Source: Apostichopus californicus (Eukaryota; Echinodermata; Holothuroidea; Aspidochirotida; Stichopodidae). From it: a stretch of DNA of 26,713 nucleotides. This document shows positions 1 through 9,200 of the stretch, in pieces. The stretch spans positions 1 to 26,713 of the forward strand of contig JAIPMN010020320.1 of the NCBI GenBank assembly GCA_020650975.1. The letters are read 5' to 3'. The stretch's first letter is position 1. Each line of letters opens with the position of its first letter. A program made the translations under genes and the position numbers. The notes under the pieces were generated by a model. The model was not told the DNA's origin, ran no database searches, and was given only the letters and a program-made list of their open reading frames with translations.

Positions 1-28
1 CGCTTTTTCATCATCATCACAAGTTTTC

Positions 29-215
29 AGTACATGATCGTATATGTTTTGATGTACATCTTACGTTTTTAGTACATCATCATATATGTTTTGATGTACA
101 TCTTAGTTTATTAGTACATCATCGTATATGTTTTGATGTACATCTTAGTTTTTTAGTACATCATCGTATATGTTTAGTACATGATCGTAAGTTTTTAGTA
201 CATGAACGTATAAAA
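29..215. repeat. 42-bp minisatellite with 21-bp substructure
   Basis: The word agtacat recurs at about 29, 71, 113 and 155 (period 42) and then at 176 and 197 (period 21). Each 42-bp unit is agtacatcatcgtatatg plus a diverged half containing gatgtacatc, so the array arose from a 21-bp unit that was doubled. The rest of the flank up to 1073 shows only the hairpin at 251-334 and plain AT-rich sequence. Confidence 0.85.
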
Positions 216-250
216 TTAGATCATCATTAACATCATCATATGTTGTGGTC

Positions 251-334
251 CTTTTCGCGTTCCATAGTGTACCGTCATTGCCATGATACGTTAGTGGCTC
301 AGCTAGGACTCGCACCACTATGAGACGCGAAAAG
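251..334. repeat. Imperfect 19-bp inverted repeat enclosing a tRNA-like box
   Basis: cttttcgcgttccatagtg at 251-269 is nearly the reverse complement of cactatgagacgcgaaaag at 316-334 (two mismatches). Read on the minus strand, the interior holds ggtgcgagtcctagctgagcc, which resembles a pol III B box. It may be a small foldback or tRNA-derived element; the family is not recognised. Confidence 0.5.
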
Positions 335-1145
335 AGTAAAAAAAAAGAAAGAAGGTTTTTGTAAAATGTAAAATTATAAATGAGGCTCAGAAACTCGAGT
401 TCATAGAGGTATGTACCTCTTAATTCACGTTTAAAATTGATCCATTATAGCTTTTATATGAACATATAAATTCTTGAATTGTACAGAAGACTGGAAGGCA
501 GAATATTACAAAAACATCCTAGTGTACAAGTTCCTTGATACATTACTTATGTAGGTGGCACAACCAATACAGTCGAAAACTGACTTATATAGACCTAAAC
601 AGCTTTTCATAATTGATAAAGCAGTTTGGTAAGCAGTTTTCTCTCTTAGATGTATTTCATTTGCTAATTGTGCCCTTTCATGCAGATATGTGACTTCCAG
701 TTTAGTGAACTTCAAAATTGCTCCTTAAATGCATACTCATAAGTGCCCCGTTTTGGTCATAAAACTGCATTCTTTCCATTGTTGTTATTACAAAATACCA
801 TGTGTTGATTAAATAGTGCCGTATTGTTGAAACTTATGTGGAGGGGGTGTGATAGTGCCTGTTTTCGAGAAAAAAATAAAGTAAATGTATTTAAGAAAGC
901 GCCCTTTTGTTGAAAAACAGTCAATTTTGAATGTGGTTTGTGGCCGAAGGAATGGACTCAAGTGAGATAAGTGAGATAACTTTGTGGTTTGACACTCAAA
1001 TCAAAATTCGCATGTCTCACTGCCACTCGAAGGTTTTACTCAATCCCTTCCCTTCTCTAGATTGAACCCTAAGCAGGCCGGATTAAGCTTGTGGGAGGCC
1101 TGGGCCAGCTTGGTGGTGGGGGGCCCCCTCTAGAAATATTTGAAC

Positions 1146-1193
1146 TACTGGTGTCCGCCATATGCGCATCGTAACGATGTTATGGCACTAAAA
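1146..1193. repeat. 48-bp direct repeat, copy 1
   Basis: It begins tactggtgtccgcc and ends tatggcactaaaa, and matches 1833-1880 at about 45 of 48 positions in the same orientation. It lies about 72 bp inside the left end of the hAT-like element. Confidence 0.85.
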
Positions 1194-1832
1194 TTGACAA
1201 AAATCAAACCCATCTTTACAATAACATATTGAGCGGTCGTTTAGGCCTACTTTGATCGTTAAAACAATTTTTCAAATCAAACAAATTTATTATTATGTAT
1301 GTTTAGAAAATTACTTGAGAATATGAAAATTTAGAATTTCATACATCCAGATTTAGGCATAGTGAGAAATGTAAGACTAGGTCACCTTAAAGTATATGTT
1401 AAAAAGACTTGGGAGATGAATACCACATGGACTACATATTAGAATGTTTTTTATAATCATAGAATAAACTTCAAAAAGTATTTGCAAAAACATTATTTTA
1501 AGTATAAATTACATAACATGTTGTTTGCAACTAAAGAAATCTAAATCTTTAATCATAACCATTCCGTATAAAAAGCACATGTGTAAGCTTTATAGTGTTC
1601 CCAGACTTCCAATCCGAGTGCGCTGTGGCACTGTGTAGGGGCCTACACCATATATGATATATACATGCTGCAACATGCATCTGCGCTACTGTGGTCTGCA
1701 TTCGTGAGACAGTGGCCTAGATTTAGGTGTATGCAGTGTGGCTATAGAGCATAGGCAAACAGGCTTGCAGACCCAACCCCCCCCCCCCCCAGTTTAGAAA
1801 CTAAATTTTATGTCACACTGAGTGACGTACGA

Positions 1833-1880
1833 TACTGGTGTCCGCAATGTGCGCATCGTAGCGATGTTATGGCACTAAAA
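1833..1880. repeat. 48-bp direct repeat, copy 2
   Basis: It matches 1146-1193 in direct orientation and lies about 90 bp inside the right end of the hAT-like element. Direct rather than inverted subterminal copies suggest either an internal duplication or two related elements joined. Confidence 0.85.
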
Positions 1881-2149
1881 AAAATCAGTGGTGGGAGGCC
1901 CCTCTTGGTGGGAGGCCTGGGCCCCTGGGGCCATGGCCGCTTCGGCCGGGCCCCCCTTGATCCGGCCCTGACCCTATCCCCTTCCCAGGCTGACAGAAGA
2001 TTCGGTTTGTTGGGCAGCTTTGGGGAAACTTTTGTGGTTTGCTCCCTCAATGAATCCAGTCACAAGGCCCACTGCCCCTCGAAGTTTGTAGTTGTACCCC
2101 ATGCGATTCAACCCTCTACCGTAGAAAGTTCACCATTTGATATGTTCAA

Positions 2150-2176
2150 TTGGGCTGGTTGACTTTACCAGCCCAA
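2150..2176. repeat. Small hairpin, 10-bp perfect stem
   Basis: ttgggctggt and accagcccaa are perfect complements around a 7-nt loop. Between 1971 and 2808 I see nothing else beyond AT-rich sequence and a diverged direct repeat partner at 2028-2086. Confidence 0.5.
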
Positions 2177-2808
2177 CGTACGCTATAGTACCACGATTTC
2201 AATGGCATTTTTATTGTGTGGAGTCAGTGCCATGAGTGGCGAGATTGCGGGGAGCCTCTTTCAGTGAATATCGTCCCCTTCCCCGCCCTATACCACCGTT
2301 AATGAAACCTCATCTTACTAAATATTAAACAGTTCCTATCTGTTGCAAATTATCATCGGTTTTCAACATCTGTGACTTGTTTTTTCGCTTCAATTTCTCC
2401 GTCAATGAAACTTTCTTTCAATAGAAAAGTTATGGGTAGGCCTACTGTACGTAGCTGTGTGTTTAGAAACATACCTTCAATAGACAAATCATAACATGTA
2501 ACATCTGAAAATACGGTTTAGGTATTGTTTCCTATCACTATTTATTCAAAGGGGACGTTGTTTTCCATTTCATATCGTCAATTAGTAACTTTTATGAAGA
2601 AAATTCTGAGCTCATCTTGGTTCTAAGAAGCAGAAACTACTGACTTTACACCAGATTGGAACCAGTGACCTAAGGGTTAAAGTTCATGTCCTCTACAAAG
2701 ATACTTAACTGGTGATGTTCCATATTGAACAATTTCTCTGCTGAGTTACCTAGCTGTCAGATGCCACCAACCCTAGCAAATGGACCTGACAAAGTATTAA
2801 CTTGTTAA

Positions 2809-2882
2809 GAATTTTCTGCTCTTCAAGGATTAATGTTTAACACATTAAGTGTGAACATTAATCCTTGAAGAGCAGAAAATTC
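2809..2882. repeat. Perfect 29-bp inverted repeat with 16-nt loop
   Basis: The left arm 2809-2837 (gaattttctgctcttc...) and right arm 2854-2882 (...gaagagcagaaaattc) are exact reverse complements. It is not a recognised family and there is no coding capacity. Confidence 0.95.
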
Positions 2883-2956
2883 ATCCGGCCAACCACAAAT
2901 CATTGTTTCTAACACTTAAAATTTCCTGTCTTTATGGGGTTTACCTTGGACTATGA

Positions 2957-2969
2957 CACATCAACATTA
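2957..2969. repeat. SINE target-site duplication, left
   Basis: cacatcaacatta, identical to 3338-3350. Confidence 0.85.
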
Positions 2970-3088
2970 TGTATGTATGTATGTATGTATGTGTGTATGT
3001 ATGTATGTGTGTGTGTATGTATGTATGTATGTATGTATGTATGTATGTATGTATGTATGTATGTATGTATGTATGTATGTATGTATAT
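2970..3088. repeat. (GTAT)n microsatellite, tail of the SINE
   Basis: About 30 tetranucleotide units, mostly gtat with a few gtgt interruptions. On the SINE strand it is the (ATAC)n tail. Reading frames rich in Tyr/Ile/His/Thr or Val/Cys/Met across it are artefacts of the repeat. Confidence 0.97.
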
Positions 3089-3337
3089 GTGATCTTCCCG
3101 CAAGCAGGAACTCGCGAAAGAAGCCATGGAGGCGTAAGACTCGCTAGCTGAATGAAGCCAATCTCTCGGCACACATCCATTTAACGTCCATGTCCAGAAG
3201 TTGTTATTGAACAACACCCTTGCCAGATGACACACCTTGCTGTCGGCGGGGAATCGAACCGGGGATCTCATGACTGGGAGACGCCGGCGTTAACCACTAG
3301 GCTATACACTCTGCATATATACACTCCGCATATATAC
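2970..3337 (-). mobile_element. tRNA-derived SINE, full length, reverse orientation
   Basis: On the minus strand the element has a pol III A box (tagcctagtgg, 3294-3304) and a B box (ggttcgattcc, 3250-3260) about 34 nt apart, a tRNA-like head, a body of about 170 nt, and a simple-repeat 3' tail made of the (ATAC)n microsatellite. It is bracketed by a perfect 13-bp target duplication, cacatcaacatta, at 2957-2969 and 3338-3350, which marks retrotransposition by a LINE partner. The 5' end carries a short tandem of tatatatgc(g/a)gagtg. The exact SINE family is not identified. Confidence 0.85.
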
Positions 3338-3350
3338 CACATCAACATTA
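3338..3350. repeat. SINE target-site duplication, right
   Basis: cacatcaacatta, identical to 2957-2969. Confidence 0.85.
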
Positions 3351-5173
3351 AAATTGTGCCATCAGTTAATCTAGTGATATGAGAAAAAGTTCATGTGGTT
3401 TGATTTACATCTTCCCAGACATGGATATCCCCACCCCCCCCCCCACACCAATGAATCCTCCTGAGCTCTTAGATGAAAGAGAGGATAACAAAGTCTACAA
3501 GGCTTGCCATCGTAGCTACATCAAAATATTAGCTAACTTATACATTCTGAAAACACCCCAAAATGTATCTTTGATTTTTCAGCGAAACAACAAACGTACT
3601 CCAAGCTGGATCTGCTGACACTGAGATAAAAATGGCAAAAGAAACAAACTACCAATATAACCAGACACACATTTTTTTTTTCTTGGTAACATCATGCCAA
3701 CCAATACAGGATAGGGTGAATAATTGTGCGTAGTAGCTTCAGGTAGATAAACTTTGATCCATTACATTTATTCTACATCAATGTAGTTTATCATTCTGTG
3801 TAAATATCTCCCTTATAGGGTCTACAGGATTTCATAAATTGTACTAAGTATTCAATACATGATACAGGCAGTGTCAATTTTTTTAATTTTAAAATACTAT
3901 TTTCGAGAAAAAAAAAATCTACATGCATTTATAATAATAAGTCTAATGACATTCAACATTGAATTAGTGCTATTTCATTTGTCAATTCTATTTCTTTTAT
4001 TAGTTTTTATTTATCATGATTAAGATTATTTCTGATAAGCTATTACGACAATATTTCAAAGAGAAAGAAGAAATCGGGGGTAAAAAGTAGTTAATACTTC
4101 TACAGAAAAAAAAAAATAGAAAGTTCAAAATTGCAACTACAAAAAGAAAGAGAAAAATGTGGCCCAAAAAAAAATACTGCATTATCTAAAGTTAAGACCT
4201 CTAATTGCAAATGAATACAAGCATACTTTTTTATCTATTTTTTATAAATGCTGCCTTTTTGATCCAGTTGAACATTCAATTCAAAGGATTAGAATACAAT
4301 ATGTTTAGCAAGAATTGTTCAATAATTTTACTTCTAGAATTATAAGTCTTTGTTTTTAATATAAATGTACTGTTTGCAAAAAAAGAAATTTCTCTACAAC
4401 AAAAACATCCCCCCCCCCTCCCCCAACATATTCTTAATGAATTCTATAATATCACAGGAGATTCATCGTTAACATCGCCAACTGGTTACAGTTTTCTTCC
4501 ACACTTGTGAGTCCTTTCAGAGTGTCAGCATCTGCTAATGTTAAACATCCCATTTGACAAAACGTGTTCACTCTTACAACCCTTATCACAAGAACAATTC
4601 AGTAATTCTTTCAAATCAGGCTTTTCCTCCCCCACTTATCTTTCTTTCTTTGTCACAAACATTATCTATACTGTCAATTTTGAATATTCACAACTTCTTT
4701 CTATACAAGCTGCTCATGTTTATTCATAAATACTTTTATCGTTTGCTAATGTATATTCATAACCTCTTCTTTATTTTATTGCCAAATGATAACTATCCTG
4801 CTGCGCATTAAAAGGCACCTTTCATAGCATGATTTTCTTTTTACAAAACTGACATCCTTTAACCTTTTCAATCTGATGACGATTAAGGTGACAAATACCC
4901 TGTCCAAATACAAAAGAAAAAGCAAAGAGGTGTTGATGGCTTGGGGATTCAGCAACAAAAAAAGAGAGATCAAATCTTTTCTTGCACAAAATGGTCGATA
5001 ATAGACTGTGGGCATGCACAGCGGGTTTGAAAGATCAATACTTGCATAGGGAAGACTACTGCTGGTAAATTATATCACCATACAGTCATAAACCTGAAGA
5101 TTTCTTTTACTATTAACATGATCAAGACACATAAAACCAGGCAAGTAGCGTTTGTTACAAAGAAGAGCATGAT
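3351..5173. other. Gene-free downstream flank
   Basis: AT-rich spacer with poly-C tracts near 3428-3445 and 4410-4425 and several A runs. Short open frames on both strands show no family motif, biased composition or splice pattern. I see no gene here. Confidence 0.7.
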
Positions 5174-5370
5174 TTTGAAAGTTTTCAAGGCTTTTGCAAT
5201 CAAATCTCGCATATCACAGCAAGGCAATAATATACTAGCTAACAAATAGTTCTTGGTCAGACCGATGTCATTTGAAAGTTTTCAAGGCTTTTAGCAATCA
5301 AATCTTGCATATCACAGCAGGGCAGTTAGATACTAGCTATTACAAATAATTCTTGGTCAGAATGATGTCT
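5174..5370. repeat. Tandem duplication of ~97 bp
   Basis: tttgaaagttttcaaggctttt begins at 5174 and again at 5271, and both copies run through atcacagca(a/g)ggca and ttcttggtcag to gatgtc. The copies differ at a dozen or so positions and small indels, so the duplication is not fresh. From 5371 to 5900 I see nothing definite. Confidence 0.9.
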
Positions 5371-5899
5371 ACAACTCTGAATGGTATTATTTTATTCATT
5401 ATGTTTGGCTCTCTTTCGAGAGTACTATGTGAGTTCTTCATAACATGATACATATTCATTTAACACCTCTGATTGCAATATTCCCAAAATGATTTTTTTT
5501 AAAAGTCTGCACTGAAGATGACGAGAGTGCATAATGTATGTAGAGACATGTAAGGACGTTCATTTTACAAGCATTCTTCGTGCAGCTCTGGATTTTAACA
5601 ACCATCAAACATCAGGAAGATAAAGTAGTAAATGTATACATCAAGATTATGATCCGATGAAGTCCAGCTCAAACAGATATTTGGATATGAGGAACCACTG
5701 TTAAACCGCATGCAAACACACAAACAATAAGAAAAGAGCCACACCGTGGAGAAAGACCATCATAAGTTGGGAAATGGCCAAACAGAGTTGGAAATAACCC
5801 GCATGGATTGGGAAGACTGCTGAAAGCACCCAAATGAAGCTATATCACATTTGATCAGCTGTGGTAGGTTTTAATAAATGATGGCAGATGTATTTAACA

Positions 5900-6196
5900 G
5901 AATATACACAACATTTATTATATTATACTTCCTTCCTACATGAAAAAAGAAGATTGAAAAAAAAAAAAAAAAAAAAACTTGTGCATTTGCTATAAGCTAA
6001 TCTCTCCCAGAGACAAAAAGTATGATACTTTTAATTAAGAAAAAATAATGAAAATGGCACAAAACTACAAGACACTAAAAAAAAAATTTTCATAAGATAA
6101 CATCACTTGGCATGAGATTCAGTACAAATAAAAACAAAACAGTGTAGAGCAGGCAAGCGATATTAAACTCCTTCCTTATCGGTGAGTCGTAACCAT
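5900..6196 (-). other. Probable calpain 3' untranslated region
   Basis: Sequence after the stop codon is non-coding and AT-rich. It includes a run of about 20 A on the plus strand near 5957-5978, which would be poly-U in the transcript. The lower boundary is set by the first AATAAA on the minus strand and is therefore only a guess; the UTR could extend further. Confidence 0.5.
5914..5919 (-). terminator. Candidate polyadenylation signal AATAAA
   Basis: TTTATT on the plus strand reads AATAAA on the minus strand, about 280 nt after the stop codon, the first such hexamer downstream. A further candidate lies at 5391-5396. No transcript evidence decides between them. Confidence 0.4.
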
Positions 6197-6223
6197 CTAG
6201 GAGTACATGTTGACCATCAGGAA
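6197..6223 (-). CDS. Calpain terminal coding exon and stop
   Basis: The last 27 coding nucleotides encode FLMVNMYS and TAG. The acceptor is CCTACAG before 6223. A 27-nt terminal coding segment ending in MYS is typical of classical calpains (the usual form is W-L-Q-L-T-M-Y-S), and the phase continues exactly from the EF5 exon. The Trp and the Q-L-T are replaced here, which is unusual for the EF5 exit helix. Confidence 0.9.
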   Translation of the reverse strand, partial: FLMVNMYS

Positions 6224-9200
6224 CTGTAGGCAAGTAGACAGAGATATCAAATATATTAGTACAAACTTGAGATCAGTGATGTTGGATAGTTACTTAGCGC
6301 CACCAATAATCTGTTTACGATATAGTTAGATATATGTTAATTTATGCATACCTTAATTTGAATGGTATGGTATGTGTTATGTAACAATTACCAAGGTTTC
6401 ATGGAGAACACATTCTTGATAATGAATAATGAATTTAAGTTAACCGTTTAGACGGACCTATTGCGTTAGTGTTGTCAATTAAGTTTCCTATAAGTTTGTT
6501 AGGTTGTCCCAGGATCGACACAACAAGTTTTACCACTGAAGTCATTATTTATCACATAGATTGGCATCGGTTCACACATATTTGGGCTGTGTAGCAACTC
6601 ATTAGCCATTTAAGTTGTCCCTCTTGATCACACTTGTCCACAAAAAATAGTTACACAGAATACAATGGGTCCAAATTGAGAGGACAAAACTTGAATAGAG
6701 ATCATTTATTCATTTTGGTCAGTGCATTGTGTGTGGGCTTTATGTCTCCAAATATGTGTCATCAACGAAAACATGAATGATCTGCAATACAGTCATTAAA
6801 AACAACTTTTTTAATAACAATTTCATGAAATAGATATCACAGTTGATTTGGTCAGCATTGCTACAGTAAACCAGAAAGCCAAAAGGCAAAGCTGATTCCT
6901 TGCGACATTTTTTATGAGGACATATAAAGCCACATAGTACACAATTTTTCAATCTTTGAACTAATGATCACTGTTATCGATTACCAGAAAGCCATGTCAA
7001 AGGTTCATCCACGCTTTACATTTTGAGTTTATCATATTTCAAAGGTCTACATACTAAGTATGAAGTTCATCCAAATTGTGCGTCTTAGTTATCACATTTA
7101 CAAAATTGACCTCTTGTTGAACTTAAATGCCCTTTCATCACAAGAGGGTTCTTGTAAACGTTTAAGGTGGGATCTACGTAACAAGTATGTGTACAGTCCA
7201 TCCAAAATTCACTGCTTGAGTCATTGCATTCACAAATCAAGGCATCACATCCACCGACATAAGTGTGTTTTACATTTAGACTGAGGAATGCAAGACATGT
7301 GCAAACACATATACCGACACCATAGCATATATTTCTTCTGCCTTCACAGAGGAATCAAAAGAGCACCAAATCTTCAATTATCAATACAACTTTTTTCATC
7401 CGGACATTAGTATAATAAACCACACTGTTACATCGAAATGTGAAAGTTATTGAAATTGAACTTACATCATTCAAACTCAGAGAGGCATTATTTCCCTGCT
7501 TGTTATCAATGAATGTATCTGTTAATGAGAATGAAAAGATATACAAAATATATTATAGAAATGACGAATGTTGCTGTTTCATGTAGTAATAAAAAAAAAT
7601 CAGTAAGATATTTTATGTTTTTTTTTTTATTACCTCAAACTAAGCATGTGAACAGCTTGCTACAGTCACCAACACTATAAGCCTAAACTCTCTGAAAGAA
7701 CTATAACTACAATTGAATAGGTCTCGGCACATTTCATGTTTTAACTTCATGATGCTTAGTGTTAATCACTTTTTAATTGTACAGTTCATTGAATACCGTC
7801 ACAGTATGATGAAAGTATATAAATCAACACCATTGCATCCTCTAAGAGAAAAGAGCAGTTAAACCATTGATTCTTACTTCAACTCCACATGACCTTTGAC
7901 CACTCTTTCCTCAGTGTTACATATTAATATAGCCCAAAACATGTGAACGCTTTGTCTCAACACCATGAAGGTAGTAGAGAACTAATAACCATCCCACTCT
8001 GAAAATTTCTTCTAAATCATGACTCTCAAAAGGCTTTGGCCAAAAAGAAAAGGCTCTCTGAAGACAAAACTGTCGCAGTTTGACCTTGTTATAACTTATA
8101 TGACCTTTGACCCTCTTATCTGTCTCGATACACTTTACTGGTTTTCTTGGTTCTTACCAAACATGTTCTTCAGTTTAATAGCACAGGCGATGAAGGAATC
8201 ATAACTGATCTGGTTGTTCCTGTCACCGTAGCGCAGCACAATGGCACCAAACACCTGGGAATTCATCTTGTAACCTATATCAAGTGATGAAAAACCAAAC
8301 TTTGATCATTTCTGATGGAATAAAACAAGTAACAGGTAACAATATTGACTACATTATTACATTAACAAATTCAGAGCAATAAATCATTGATGGGAAACAG
8401 TTCTAACCCAACTAACCCTAACCCAACTGTGCAATCTCAAATATTGAGGTACATGGACCAGTTTGCCCTCCAGAACTGCCATAGAACACCATCATTAGCT
8501 GCCCCCGCCCCTCGACCACGGCCCTATCCGGTGGACCCCAGCGTTAACTAAGTTAACAGCTCATGAATACAATGCTCACATAGAACATAATACCATAAAC
8601 TGGAACTTGCAAACCTTTAGAACAAACTATGTCATAATGAAACCTAATATTGCATTGCTTCCATTCTCCTGTTAGAATCAAAAAACTTGTCAGAAGTAAA
8701 TACTTACAGACCAACATATTCAAAATACCCTCCGGTTTAATACAACATTTGTCATAAAACTTAAAAATACAAACAAACAAAAAATCATCAAATTCTGTCA
8801 GAGCCTTCAAGATTACTCCTTTTTTTGTAAAGACCAAAAGTAAGGATTGGCTAAACTGAGCTCTGAACAAAATGACTTCAGAATTTACAAGTCAAGAACT
8901 TGACTCCTTAAAGGTCACAGGTTTCAATCTTCTCCTTTACTCTTTTGAAATTCATTGTTCTATTCTTGACTTAATATTAAAAACCATGATTTTGTTGGAA
9001 TACCACCATGTTAAGACAAAAAACTGAAATTCAAAACTTGCTGAATAGATATGAGAGGTTAACCATGGCGAGGTACGTGGGTGTGAACTTTCTTTCAAAG
9101 TATTCAAATATTAGTAAAACTGAAACTGGGTTAATGACAGTGGAGTATCTTACCAACGCTCTTCATAGCAGCCCTCAGCTCATGGGTACTGAAAGAACCA

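Larger units (their letters stand above)
1074..1970. mobile_element. hAT-like non-autonomous DNA transposon
   Basis: The left end is caggccggattaagc; the right end, reverse-complemented, is cagggccggatcaagg. These are matching terminal inverted repeats of the CAGGG type typical of hAT elements. The flanks accctaag (1066-1073) and accctatc (1971-1978) agree at 6 of 8 positions, consistent with an old 8-bp target duplication. The interior has no transposase frame. It contains two direct copies of a 48-bp segment (1146-1193 and 1833-1880) and a run of about 14 C near 1776-1790. GC-rich ends with an AT-rich middle fit a decayed MITE-like copy. Confidence 0.65.

Noticed and set aside
1869-2162. 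97-codon plus-strand frame across the GC-rich part of the hAT-like element
   Set aside because: It spans the transposon end and flank, with no motif; GC-rich sequence has few stops by chance.
2941-3271. Open frames rich in Tyr-Ile-His-Thr or Val-Cys-Met repeats
   Set aside because: They are translations of the (GTAT)n microsatellite and SINE body, not genes.
3250-3304. A true tRNA gene on the minus strand
   Set aside because: A and B boxes are present, but acceptor-stem pairing and a proper anticodon arm are not, and the unit sits in a SINE with a tail and target duplication.
4776-5019. Hydrophobic minus-strand frames as a small membrane protein
   Set aside because: Two overlapping frames of similar length in AT-rich DNA with no motif, no splice context and no conserved feature visible.
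8400-8430. ccctaaccc-like words resembling telomeric repeats
   Set aside because: Only about two imperfect units, too short for an interstitial telomeric array.
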